From positions 62,001 to 126,000 of the forward strand of contig SVKX01000003.1 in NCBI GenBank assembly GCA_015068225.1: a DNA stretch of 64,000 bases. The letters are read 5' to 3'. Position numbers and translations under genes: made by a program. Positions within the stretch are counted from its first letter, which is position 1. Each line of letters opens with the position of its first letter. The stretch comes from Oscillospiraceae bacterium (GTDB taxonomy: Bacteria > Bacillota > Clostridia > Oscillospirales > Oscillospiraceae). The notes beneath the pieces were generated by a model. That model was not told where the DNA came from and ran no database searches. It was given only the letters and a program-made list of their open reading frames with translations. This document shows positions 48,071 through 56,122 of this stretch, piece by piece.

Positions 48071-49042
48071 ATGGATCAGATCGCAGTGTTAATACCGTGC
48101 TATAATGAAAGCCAGACCATTCAAAAGGTGGTGGAGGATTGGAAACGGGCATTGCCGGAAGCGGTTGTGTATGTGTATGACAACAATTCCTCAGACGGTA
48201 CTGCGGATATTGCCAGAGCGGCAGGGGCGGTTGTCCGTCCGGAATATCAGCAAGGCAAGGGCAATGTGATCCGCCGGATGTTCCGGGAGATCGATGCCAA
48301 GGTTTACCTGATGGTGGACGGAGATGATACCTATCCCCCCGACCATGCTCGGCAGATGGCGGATCTGGTGCTGTACCGGCAGGCGGATATGGTGGTGGGC
48401 GACAGACTTTCCTCTACCTATTTCACGGAAAATAAGCGCCGTTTTCACAATTTCGGAAATACACTGGTCCGCTGGAGCGTCAATACCCTGTTCAAATCCA
48501 ATGTCAAGGATATTATGACCGGCTGCAGAGCCTTCAGCTATGAATTTGTCAAAACCTTCCCGGTGCTGTCGGAGGGCTTTGAGATCGAAACGGAAATGAC
48601 CGTTCACGCTTTGGACAAGAACATGAAGATCGACAATGTGGTCATTGATTACCGGGACCGTCCGGAGGGGAGCGAGTCTAAGCTCAATACGGTGGCCGAC
48701 GGCATCAAGGTGCTGAAGACCATCCTCCGGCTGCACAAAAACTACAAGCCCTTTTCCTTTTTCGGCATTATTGCAGGATTGCTTTTTCTGCTGGCGGCGG
48801 TGTTCTTTATTCCTGTGCTGGTCACATTTATTCAGACAGGGCTTGTTCCCAATTTCCCCACATTGATCGTGTGCGGATTTACCATGATCGCAGCCCTTTT
48901 GTCCCTGTTTGCAGGCCTGCAGCTGCAGAATGCAGTGCAGAAAAACCGGCAGGATTTTGAGCTTCAGCGCATAGCGGCTTATTACCGGTTCCGGGAAGCC
49001 CTGAAAGCAATGGAGGCGGAAAATCGGAATGAAAATGATTGA
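48071..49042 (+). CDS. Family 2 glycosyltransferase, polyprenyl-phosphate sugar transferase type
   Basis: The 323-aa protein has a GT2 catalytic domain with VLIPCYNES at the start, the DNNSSDGT motif and the metal motif VDGDDTYPPDH. The TGCRAFSYEF acceptor segment follows. Two C-terminal membrane helices (about 238-262 and 270-295) and a DUF2304-like tail complete it, as in dolichol-phosphate mannosyltransferase relatives. The ATG at 48071 follows GGAGGTG. It overlaps the next membrane gene by 14 bp, so the pair likely makes and uses a lipid-linked sugar. Confidence 0.9.
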   Translation: MDQIAVLIPCYNESQTIQKVVEDWKRALPEAVVYVYDNNSSDGTADIARAAGAVVRPEYQQGKGNVIRRMFREIDAKVYLMVDGDDTYPPDHARQMADLVLYRQADMVVGDRLSSTYFTENKRRFHNFGNTLVRWSVNTLFKSNVKDIMTGCRAFSYEFVKTFPVLSEGFEIETEMTVHALDKNMKIDNVVIDYRDRPEGSESKLNTVADGIKVLKTILRLHKNYKPFSFFGIIAGLLFLLAAVFFIPVLVTFIQTGLVPNFPTLIVCGFTMIAALLSLFAGLQLQNAVQKNRQDFELQRIAAYYRFREALKAMEAENRNEND

Positions 49043-50609
49043 CTTTTTTAAGCGGCCACTGCATTTTTACACGGTCTGGCTGGCCGCGATGGCCCTGCTG
49101 GCGGCGATTTTGGCTCTGTGCGGGGCGGGTATGGCCTGGCTGCTGACAGGTTTGATTCCGCTTTTGATCTATGTGTGCCGCCCGTCTTCATGGCTGCATA
49201 AGATCCCCGTTGCGGGACGCAGCGATTGGAAATCGGCGGTCACCGTACTGGTGGTGACGGCTACGGTTGCCGCCTGCATTCTTCCCATGAATCAGTTTTC
49301 CCTCTGGAATGGCCAGATCCCCGGCCATCGGAATCAGTATGAACTGATGGCGGAGAATATTCTGGCGGGCCGGCTTCATTTTGATTACGGCGATGAGGAT
49401 CAGCTTCTGGATCTGGAAAACCCCTATGATCCGGCGCAGCGGGACGAGGCCGGTGTGTATTACCACTGGGATCATGCCTATTACAATGGCCGGTATTATA
49501 TGTACTTTGGCGTTGTGCCGGTGTTTCTGGCGTTTCTGCCCTACCGGCTGCTCACCGGTATGCCGCTGACCACTTACCATGGAACCCAGCTGTTTGCAGC
49601 GGTGGCGATCCTCGGCATTTTTGCATTGCTGAAGATGCTTGCCAGGCGGTTCTTTCCGAAGATGTCCTTTGGCGCGACCCTTGCATTTTCCAGCGCCGTT
49701 TCCATTATGAGCATATGGTACAGCACGGCAGAGCCGGCGCTGTACTGCACAGCCATCACCGCAGGCATTGCCCTTCAGGTGTGGAGCCTGTACTGCTTCT
49801 TCCGGGCCGTGTGGGTGGAGGAAAAGGAAAACAGGCAGATCGGGTTTGCGGCGTTGGGGGCGCTTTTGGGCGCGCTGGTGTTCGGCTGCCGTCCTACCAT
49901 TGCGCTGGCCAATGTGATCGTGCTTCCCATGCTGGCGGCTTTTTTGAAGCAGCACAAATTTTCCTGGAAACTGCTGGGAAAGTTGGGTCTTGCCGCGCTT
50001 CCCTATGCAGTGGTGGCGATTGCCCTGATGGCCTATAACTATGCCAGATTTGAAGATCCCTTTGAATTCGGTCAGGCATACCAGCTGACTGTGGCGGACC
50101 AGACCCAGTATGCCGTGACCCTGAATTTCCGGGAAATGATTCGGATTCTGAACGGTCTGGGAGAGAATTTCTTCAGCCTGCCGAAAATGTCGGAGGGATT
50201 TCCTTATCTCAATCATGGCGGCGCGTTTGTCAATTTCCCCATCCTGTTCTTTATTTTCGGCGCGCTGCGCCGGGAGTCCCGGAATGTGCTCCGCAAGGAA
50301 AAGCTGGGGGGAACTTTGGTAGGATTTGTGGTTGCCGCGGCGATCATTACGGTAATGAGCGTTTTGTGGACCCCCTATTTGCTGGAGCGCTACCGGATGG
50401 ATATGTATTTCCTGCTGGGCATCCTTTGCTTTATTGCCATTGGTTTTTGGCATCATACAGAAAACGATTCCGCCCGCAGATCCCTCAATACTGCAGTGGT
50501 GGTCATGTCAGTGCTTACTATTTTGTCAAGCGCCCTATTGTGCCTGCGCACCATCAGCGTCTATTACCCGGATGAGGTCCGGCAGTTTGGAATATTTTTG
50601 TTTGGGTAA
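49029..50609 (+). CDS. Multi-pass membrane protein, GT-C-like glycosyltransferase candidate
   Basis: The 526-aa protein has about 12 membrane helices. A first large polar loop after the second helix pair contains acidic residues (FDYGDEDQLLDLENPYDP and YYHWDHAYYNGRYYMYFG), a layout seen in GT-C enzymes that use polyprenyl-phosphate sugars. It overlaps the preceding GT2 gene. The assignment rests on topology and neighbour. Confidence 0.65.
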   Translation: MKMIDFFKRPLHFYTVWLAAMALLAAILALCGAGMAWLLTGLIPLLIYVCRPSSWLHKIPVAGRSDWKSAVTVLVVTATVAACILPMNQFSLWNGQIPGHRNQYELMAENILAGRLHFDYGDEDQLLDLENPYDPAQRDEAGVYYHWDHAYYNGRYYMYFGVVPVFLAFLPYRLLTGMPLTTYHGTQLFAAVAILGIFALLKMLARRFFPKMSFGATLAFSSAVSIMSIWYSTAEPALYCTAITAGIALQVWSLYCFFRAVWVEEKENRQIGFAALGALLGALVFGCRPTIALANVIVLPMLAAFLKQHKFSWKLLGKLGLAALPYAVVAIALMAYNYARFEDPFEFGQAYQLTVADQTQYAVTLNFREMIRILNGLGENFFSLPKMSEGFPYLNHGGAFVNFPILFFIFGALRRESRNVLRKEKLGGTLVGFVVAAAIITVMSVLWTPYLLERYRMDMYFLLGILCFIAIGFWHHTENDSARRSLNTAVVVMSVLTILSSALLCLRTISVYYPDEVRQFGIFLFG

Positions 50610-50628
50610 ATGAATAGAGGTTGGAAAA

Positions 50629-51150
50629 TTGAAACTGGATCAAATGAAATCCAAAGAGTTTGACGCGGTATACCGCTTGCTGGAAGATAGCTTCCCTCTG
50701 GATGAGTACAGGCCCTATGAGGAGCAAAAGGCGCTGCTGGAAGAGCCTGCCTACCGGATCTATGTGCTGCGGGGCGAGTCCCAGCAGGTGGCGGCCATGA
50801 TGGCGGTATGGGAGCTGGAAGCGGTCAGCTTTATTGAGCATTTCGCGGTAGACCCGGCATTGCGGGGCAAAGGTCTGGGCGCTTTTATGCTGGAAAAGAT
50901 TCGCCAGCATCTGAAAAAGCCGGCTTGTCTGGAGGCGGAGCTTCCGGAAAACGAAATTGCCTGCCGGCGGATCCGCTTTTATCAGCGAAACGGATTCTTT
51001 GTAAATGATTATCCCTATATGCAGCCACCCATCTCCAAGGGGCGAAAACCGGTTCCCCTGAGGATCCTGACAGATGGAAGACCTGTCAGCCAGGAGGAAT
51101 TTGAGAAGATCCGCTCTGTGCTGTACAGCCGGGTCTACCGTTGCGGATAA
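50629..51150 (+). CDS. GNAT-family N-acetyltransferase
   Basis: The 173-aa protein shows the acetyl-CoA loop LRGKGLGAFMLEKI near residues 83-96, with FIEHFAVDPA before it and IRFYQRNGFFVND after it. The start is probably TTG at 50629 (AGAGG upstream); an ATG at 50644 is an alternative. It follows the GT-C-like gene by 19 bp. Substrate unknown. Confidence 0.85.
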   Translation: MKLDQMKSKEFDAVYRLLEDSFPLDEYRPYEEQKALLEEPAYRIYVLRGESQQVAAMMAVWELEAVSFIEHFAVDPALRGKGLGAFMLEKIRQHLKKPACLEAELPENEIACRRIRFYQRNGFFVNDYPYMQPPISKGRKPVPLRILTDGRPVSQEEFEKIRSVLYSRVYRCG

Positions 51151-51179
51151 GTCGCTCTGAAAAATGGAAGATTATCGAA

Positions 51180-51213
51180 AAAACTGCACCCTGTCGTCGG
51201 GTGCAGTTTTTTG
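51180..51213. terminator. Terminator between GNAT and the convergent helical protein gene
   Basis: AAAACTGCACCC and GGGTGCAGTTTT form a 12-bp stem with A and T flanks on both sides, so it can act in both directions. Confidence 0.85.
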
Positions 51214-51214
51214 T

Positions 51215-51649
51215 TTACAGATACTGACGGATGTCGATTGCCAGCTTTTCCTCCAGATTGATCAGCCGCTTGGTGATATCTTTGGACACTTCGTCAGCGG
51301 CCTTGTACTGGTTCAAATACCGGTTCAGGGATTTGACACCCATGTTGCAGCCGTCGGTCATCAGATCCGCCACAGTGGCATTGGAATCGTCCATGCCCAG
51401 TTTCATGTTGGTTTTCACCCAGGACATGCCTTTAGCAATGGGATTTGGGTCTTTTCCCTCATCCTTGTATTTTCCCAGCAGCTGCTGGATCTCGCACTGG
51501 AGCTGGTCATGCTCCTTTTTGCAGTCGGAAAGCTTCTTGTGGAAGGCGTCGGAGTCCACATGCTCCAGAACATCGTCAATGGACGCAATACCCATTTTCA
51601 CACCGGCGTCGCATTCCCGCAGCAGTTTGATGGTATCCTGTTCAATCAT
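51215..51649 (-). CDS. Small helical protein, unknown (DUF2383-like pattern)
   Basis: The 144-aa protein is predicted to be all helical, with heptad-like segments (FHKKLSDCKKEHDQLQCEIQQLL and NRYLNQYKAADEVSKDITKRLINLEEKLA). The pattern recalls ferritin-like four-helix proteins, but metal ligands are not evident. The ATG at 51649 follows AAGGGGTG; the longer start at 51718 would overlap the divergent leader. Confidence 0.65.
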   Translation of the reverse strand: MIEQDTIKLLRECDAGVKMGIASIDDVLEHVDSDAFHKKLSDCKKEHDQLQCEIQQLLGKYKDEGKDPNPIAKGMSWVKTNMKLGMDDSNATVADLMTDGCNMGVKSLNRYLNQYKAADEVSKDITKRLINLEEKLAIDIRQYL

Positions 51650-51747
51650 AAAAAACACCCCTTTGTTTGTGGTAAGGTTAGTGTGCCCCAAAATGGGCAT
51701 GCTATGAAATGAAATCATCGGGAAAACAAATTGCGGGGGGAAAGCGT

Positions 51748-52722
51748 ATGTGCACAGCGGTCACCTATCAGAATGGAGATCATTATTTTGGAAGAACATT
51801 GGATTATGACATTTCCTTCTCCGAGGAGCTTGTTTTTACGCCCCGCAGATTTCCGCTGCCCTTTCGGAATATGGGCGTGCAGAAAGCGCATTATGCGATT
51901 TTGGGCATGGCCTGTGTGCAGGAGGGGTATCCTCTGTATTTTGACGGCTTCAACGAAAAAGGACTTGCTATGGCAGGGCTGAATTTTGTGGGCAATGCCC
52001 ATTATAAAGAGAAGCTACCGGACAGGGATAACATTGCAAGCTTTGAGTTTATCCCCTGGATCCTCTCCCAATGTGCCTCGGTGCAGGAAGCAAAGCAGCA
52101 GATCGAAAGGCTCAACATGACCAATATCCCATTCAGCGCCCAGCTGCCCCCGGCCCAGCTGCACTGGATGATTGCGGATCGCAATGAAGCCATTACAGTG
52201 GAATCCGTGAAAGAGGGGATCCGGGTGTATCCCAACCCTGTGGGCGTGCTGACCAACAATCCGCCCTTTGATGAGCAGCTGTTCCAGCTGAATAACTATA
52301 TGCATTTGTCTCCCCGCGAGCCTCGCAATCTCTTCTCGGAAAAACTGGATTTACTGGCTTACAGCAGAGGAATGGGGGCGCTGGGACTTCCGGGAGATCT
52401 GTCCTCCCAGTCCCGGTTCGTTCGGGCGGCTTTTGTGAAAATGAATTCGATATCCGGAGAATCCGAAGCGGAAAGCGTCAGTCAGTTTTTTCACATTCTG
52501 GGGACGGTGGATCAGGTGCGGGGCTGCTGCGAGGTAGAGCCCGGAACGTTTGAGATCACCATGTATACCTCCTGCTGCAATACGGACAAGGGGATCTATT
52601 ACTACACCACTTACGGCAATCGCCAGATCAGCGCTGTGAATATGCAACGGGAGTCGCTAGATGGGAACGCTCTCGTCTGCTACCCTTTGATCCGGGAAGA
52701 GCAAATTTTTATGCAGAATTAG
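51748..52722 (+). CDS. Choloylglycine hydrolase (bile salt hydrolase or penicillin V acylase family)
   Basis: The 324-aa N-terminal nucleophile hydrolase has catalytic Cys2 (exposed by Met removal), followed by NGDHYFGRTLDYD with Arg16 and Asp19. The GLNFVGNA segment is near 75-82. LTNNPPFDEQ carries the conserved Asn, and SRFVRAAF carries the conserved Arg. These match bile salt hydrolases of gut Firmicutes, which release taurine or glycine from conjugated bile acids; penicillin V acylases share the fold. No signal peptide is present. An upstream ATG (51709) was rejected because Cys must be residue 2 and GGGGGGAAAG precedes 51748. Confidence 0.92.
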   Translation: MCTAVTYQNGDHYFGRTLDYDISFSEELVFTPRRFPLPFRNMGVQKAHYAILGMACVQEGYPLYFDGFNEKGLAMAGLNFVGNAHYKEKLPDRDNIASFEFIPWILSQCASVQEAKQQIERLNMTNIPFSAQLPPAQLHWMIADRNEAITVESVKEGIRVYPNPVGVLTNNPPFDEQLFQLNNYMHLSPREPRNLFSEKLDLLAYSRGMGALGLPGDLSSQSRFVRAAFVKMNSISGESEAESVSQFFHILGTVDQVRGCCEVEPGTFEITMYTSCCNTDKGIYYYTTYGNRQISAVNMQRESLDGNALVCYPLIREEQIFMQN

Positions 52723-52740
52723 ACCGGCATACGATTTTTG

Positions 52741-52769
52741 TTGAAAAGACCGGGCGTTTTCGATATACT
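52741..52769 (+). promoter_or_regulatory. Promoter of the aldo/keto reductase gene
   Basis: TTGAAA - 17 nt - TATACT, 35 bp before the ATG at 52805. Confidence 0.65.
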
Positions 52770-52804
52770 GTAAGCAGAAATGAGAAAAAGCAGGAGGAAA
52801 TGCT

Positions 52805-53929
52805 ATGCAGTATCATTGTTTTCAGGATCTTAAGCTTTCCGCCCTCGGCTTGGGCTGTATGCGCTTGCCGGTGCTGGAGGGCAATTACGGTCGGATCGAC
52901 ATGGAAAAGACAAAAGAACTGGTTAAGGTTGCGAAGGATCACGGCATCAATTATTTTGACACCGCCTGGGGCTATCATGAGGGAACTTCTGAAATCGCCA
53001 TTGGTCAGGCGCTCAAGGAGTATCCCAGAGAAAGCTTTTATCTTGCCAGCAAGTTCCCCGGATTTAATCTGGAGAACATGGCGAAAAAAGAGGAGATCTT
53101 TGAAAAGCAGCTGAGCAAGTGTCAGGTAGAATATTTCGACTTTTACCTGTTCCACAATGTTTGGGAAAAGAACATCGATGGCTTTTTGGATCCTGAGCTG
53201 GGCGTGGCGGAGTACCTGCTGGAGCAAAAGAAAAACGGGCGCATCCGCCATCTGGGATTTTCCACCCACGGAAGTCTTGCGACCATGAAGCGGTTTCTGG
53301 ACGCGCTGGACGGGCAGCTGGAATTCTGCCAGATCCAGCTGAACTGGCTGGACTGGGAGCTGCAGGACGCCAAAAAGAAGGTGGAACTTATCCGCTCCTA
53401 CGGTCTTCCCGTCTGGGTCATGGAGCCTGTCCGGGGCGGCCGGCTGGTGCAGCTACCCGAAAAGTATACCCGGGAGCTGAAAAAACTGCAGCCGGAGTGG
53501 ACGCTGCCTCAGTGGGCCTTCCGCTTCCTCCAGAGCATTGAGGGGGTTACTATGACCCTTTCCGGCATGTCCGATCTGCAGCAACTGCAGGACAACATTG
53601 CTACATATGCATCGCCCCGTCCCTTAAACGATCAGGAAATGGCGGCGCTTCTGGCCGTGGCGGATAGGATGACCGTGAGCAACACCATGGCCTGCACCGG
53701 CTGCCGCTACTGCACGGAGAAATGCCCCCAGACACTGGACATTCCCTGGCTGGTGGAGCGGTATAATGAGCGGCTGTTTTCCGGCGGCAAGGCTGTCTGG
53801 ACTCTGCCGGAACGGGCGGAGGGAAAGGATCCGGCCAGCTGCATCGGCTGCCAGAACTGTGAAAGTGTATGCCCACAGAATATCCATATCAGCGACATGA
53901 TGGCGGATTTCACCGCCAATCTGGAATAA
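52805..53929 (+). CDS. Aldo/keto reductase with C-terminal 2x[4Fe-4S] ferredoxin domain
   Basis: The 374-aa protein has an AKR barrel (LGLGCMRLP, YFDTAWGYHEG with catalytic Asp and Tyr, ASKFPG with Lys, YLFHNV with His). From about residue 290 a ferredoxin-like tail follows with CTGCRYCTEKCP and CIGCQNCESVCP, enough for two clusters. Such enzymes are common in anaerobes and may pass electrons between NAD(P)H and ferredoxin. The substrate is unknown. RBS AGGAGG. Confidence 0.93.
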   Translation: MQYHCFQDLKLSALGLGCMRLPVLEGNYGRIDMEKTKELVKVAKDHGINYFDTAWGYHEGTSEIAIGQALKEYPRESFYLASKFPGFNLENMAKKEEIFEKQLSKCQVEYFDFYLFHNVWEKNIDGFLDPELGVAEYLLEQKKNGRIRHLGFSTHGSLATMKRFLDALDGQLEFCQIQLNWLDWELQDAKKKVELIRSYGLPVWVMEPVRGGRLVQLPEKYTRELKKLQPEWTLPQWAFRFLQSIEGVTMTLSGMSDLQQLQDNIATYASPRPLNDQEMAALLAVADRMTVSNTMACTGCRYCTEKCPQTLDIPWLVERYNERLFSGGKAVWTLPERAEGKDPASCIGCQNCESVCPQNIHISDMMADFTANLE

Positions 53930-53935
53930 ATAAGC

Positions 53936-54241
53936 ACACCGGCTGACCAAAGGGCAACGCCCCGTAAAGATGTAATGCCTGAAAAGGCATCTTTTCCAGC
54001 CGTATTGCGTCAAAAATGCTCGCAATCCACCAAGGATTCCTGCGCTTTTTTCCTTATCCAGCAGAAAAATCTGGCCTTTTCAGGTGCTGCGCAGTTTTGA
54101 AGTGGCAATTTTTTCGATAAATAAATAACAAAATCACCGGAATACTGTCGTATTCCGGTGATTTTTTATGCGGTTAAGCGGAAAAAGGGCCGTTCAAAAC
54201 CAATACATCTTTGCGAGGCGTTGCCCTAAGTCAGCCGGTGT
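53936..54241. repeat. Element with ~39-bp imperfect terminal inverted repeats (306 bp), MITE-like
   Basis: Left end ACACCGGCTGAC...GATGTA (53936-53974) and right end (54204-54241) are inverted copies differing at only a few positions; GGGCAACGCC is shared exactly. The interior has no ORF. It holds ATGCCT-GAA-AAGGCAT just inside the left end and a strong hairpin at about 54130-54167. It fills the entire 316-bp gap between the convergent reductase and GNAT genes. Confidence 0.7.
54130..54167. terminator. Terminator-like hairpin inside the inverted-repeat element
   Basis: AAAATCACCGGAATAC and GTATTCCGGTGATTTTTT form a long stem with A/T flanks, able to end transcripts from both sides. Confidence 0.75.
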
Positions 54242-54245
54242 TTGG

Positions 54246-54995
54246 TTAATCAAAGGCTAGACCGAAGTAGGCAGGTTTAGGTGCGTCGGACAGGGGATGA
54301 TACATGGCAAAAGGCTTTTCTCCGGGGATGCGAAATTGCCCCTTTGCTGCCCCCAGCGCGGCAGAGATTCCGGCGGCCCTGGTGCTGTCGCCCAAAAGCT
54401 CCAGACCGAACACGGTGTCGCCTTCTTTGCGGGCAGCCAGCAGGAAGCCGTCCCCCGCGTAAAGTCCGGCGCAAAGGGTCAGAAGCGCCAGACTTTCCTT
54501 TTCCTGAACAACGCCGCCGGCCGGAAGAAAGTTTTTTCTTGCAGCGGCATATTCTTCCGGTGCAATGGCCTTTAAGGCTACTGAAGCGTCACTGCAGACG
54601 GTTCGTGTATCCATGCAGGACAGAACCTGGTAGCCCATTTTTTCATACATGGCGAAAAGTCCCGCTTCTCCGGGCACAAGGACCGTGCCGGCATAGCCCC
54701 GGGCCTGCAACAGGGCATGGGTGTCCTCCATTAGCTTCCTGCACAGCCCCTGATTCCGACTTGCTTCGGCGGTGGCTACGGCATAGAGATAGGCAAGCTT
54801 CCCCCCATTATAGTCACAGTCCAGCCAGTACAGGGCGGCGGCAGCCTCCTTGCCGGCAAAGATGCACCGGCAGCGGTCAGAGGAAAATACCCGGTCAAAA
54901 AAACCGTCAAGAAAAGCATCCGTATCCCCAAAGGATTCCTGCCACAGCCGGCGAAGGGCGGGAATTTGGGTCGGAACAGGATGATCAATGCGCAT
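54246..54995 (-). CDS. GNAT-family acetyltransferase (Eis-like, long form)
   Basis: The 249-aa protein has an N-terminal GNAT domain: LYAVATAEASRNQGLCRKLMED (near 65-86) with the R/Q-x-x-G loop, GLFAMYEKMGYQV, and VLVPGEAG. A second C-terminal domain of ~110 residues resembles that of the sterol carrier-like Eis or Mpr-type GNATs. The ATG at 54995 follows GGGAGG and overlaps the upstream DUF2156 gene by 11 bp, so the two are coupled. Confidence 0.8.
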   Translation of the reverse strand: MRIDHPVPTQIPALRRLWQESFGDTDAFLDGFFDRVFSSDRCRCIFAGKEAAAALYWLDCDYNGGKLAYLYAVATAEASRNQGLCRKLMEDTHALLQARGYAGTVLVPGEAGLFAMYEKMGYQVLSCMDTRTVCSDASVALKAIAPEEYAAARKNFLPAGGVVQEKESLALLTLCAGLYAGDGFLLAARKEGDTVFGLELLGDSTRAAGISAALGAAKGQFRIPGEKPFAMYHPLSDAPKPAYFGLAFD

Positions 54996-55896
54996 CGTCA
55001 TCCTCCCAAAGCCGTGCCCAGTATTTTGCCACCAGATGGTCCGGATGATAGGACAGCTTGGCCTTTCGCAGGCCGGGAATGCCCATATCATCCTCCCGGT
55101 TCAAATACTGAAGCTGGGGATATTTTTCCTGCAGGTATCGGGCGAAGGCGCAGTTAATGGCTGCATACGCCCCATCTGCGCCGGAAAGGGCCTTTTCAAA
55201 GTGGATATCAAAGGTGTTTTCAGACAGGAAGCTACCCATGGTCATGGCAAGGGCAGTATCGCCCTCCATCAGCACAAGCCCCTCCAGACCCAGCGCCTCC
55301 CGATGGGCGAATGCCCGCTCCAGCGCTACCTGCTCCAGATGCAGGTCTGCCATGGGGTCTGCCGCCAGCTTCTCATCATACCATTTTTGAACCAGAGCCT
55401 TGGCTGCGGGCATAGTGGTGGCATCCAAAGGAACTGTCTGGCAATCCGGATGGGCGGCATGGAACCGGTTTACAAAATTGCGCTTGCTCTGATAACGCTT
55501 GCCCCGAAGCCATGCCAGATCCTCGATACCATAGACATAATCGTAATTATCCCGATTGGTGTGGAAGCGAAACTGGCCTGGATACAGGCTTTCCAGCAGG
55601 GCACAATCCTCTGCGGTCATGGAGCTGATCCGGCAGGGGATGCCCCGGCTGCGGGCATCATGGATAATGGCATCCAGCACAGGCTTAACATCGCCCCTGC
55701 CCATGGGGAAGGGGTACACGGTGTTGCGGTCATACTGGGAGAAGATCGCGATAAAGTCTTCCAGAAAGCAAACCCTCTGGCGGCCCCAGATACACATATT
55801 GACGAAAGAGTATTCACAGCCCCGGATCTTTTCCGGATGGGAACATTTCAGAAAGGCAGCTCTGTCTTCAGGTTTCAGTTTTTGAAAAGTAAGCAT
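54985..55896 (-). CDS. DUF2156 protein (phosphatidylglycerol lysyltransferase C-terminal-like)
   Basis: The 303-aa cytoplasmic protein begins LTFQKLKPEDRAAF and contains RGCEYSFVNMCIWG, RDNYDYVYGIEDLAWLRGKRYQSKRN and YLNREDDMGIPGLRKAKLSYHP. This sequence pattern is typical of stand-alone DUF2156 proteins, a double-GNAT fold related to MprF and FemX aminoacyl transferases. It lacks the membrane part of MprF. The partner GNAT overlaps its end. The acceptor is unknown. Confidence 0.85.
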   Translation of the reverse strand: MLTFQKLKPEDRAAFLKCSHPEKIRGCEYSFVNMCIWGRQRVCFLEDFIAIFSQYDRNTVYPFPMGRGDVKPVLDAIIHDARSRGIPCRISSMTAEDCALLESLYPGQFRFHTNRDNYDYVYGIEDLAWLRGKRYQSKRNFVNRFHAAHPDCQTVPLDATTMPAAKALVQKWYDEKLAADPMADLHLEQVALERAFAHREALGLEGLVLMEGDTALAMTMGSFLSENTFDIHFEKALSGADGAYAAINCAFARYLQEKYPQLQYLNREDDMGIPGLRKAKLSYHPDHLVAKYWARLWEDDDAH

Positions 55897-56040
55897 GGTT
55901 TCACATCCTTTGTAAACAGTATACCACAGTTTTTTCGGTTTTCAACGATATTTGTCGGAATTGGTGGGCGGTATCCGGCTATTTGTATCGATAACAAATT
56001 ATTTTTTGGGTAAATTTTGTGCATCTATACTAAAAACCGG

Positions 56041-56069
56041 TGGACAAACTTCTTGAAATGGAGTAAGAT
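56041..56069 (+). promoter_or_regulatory. Possible promoter of the rnf operon
   Basis: TGGACA - 17 nt - TAAGAT, 53 bp before rnfC. Both boxes are imperfect. The rest of the 226-bp gap (55897-56122) shows no other clear signal. Confidence 0.4.
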
Positions 56070-56122
56070 ATAGAGTATCAAAAAATGTGCGTCTGCGCGA
56101 AATTTGCAAGAGGTGATAGTAA

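Noticed and set aside
46019..50456. Antisense open frames opposite the GH78 gene and the GT-C-like gene
   Set aside because: No ribosome sites, no family likeness, and compositions typical of antisense reading.
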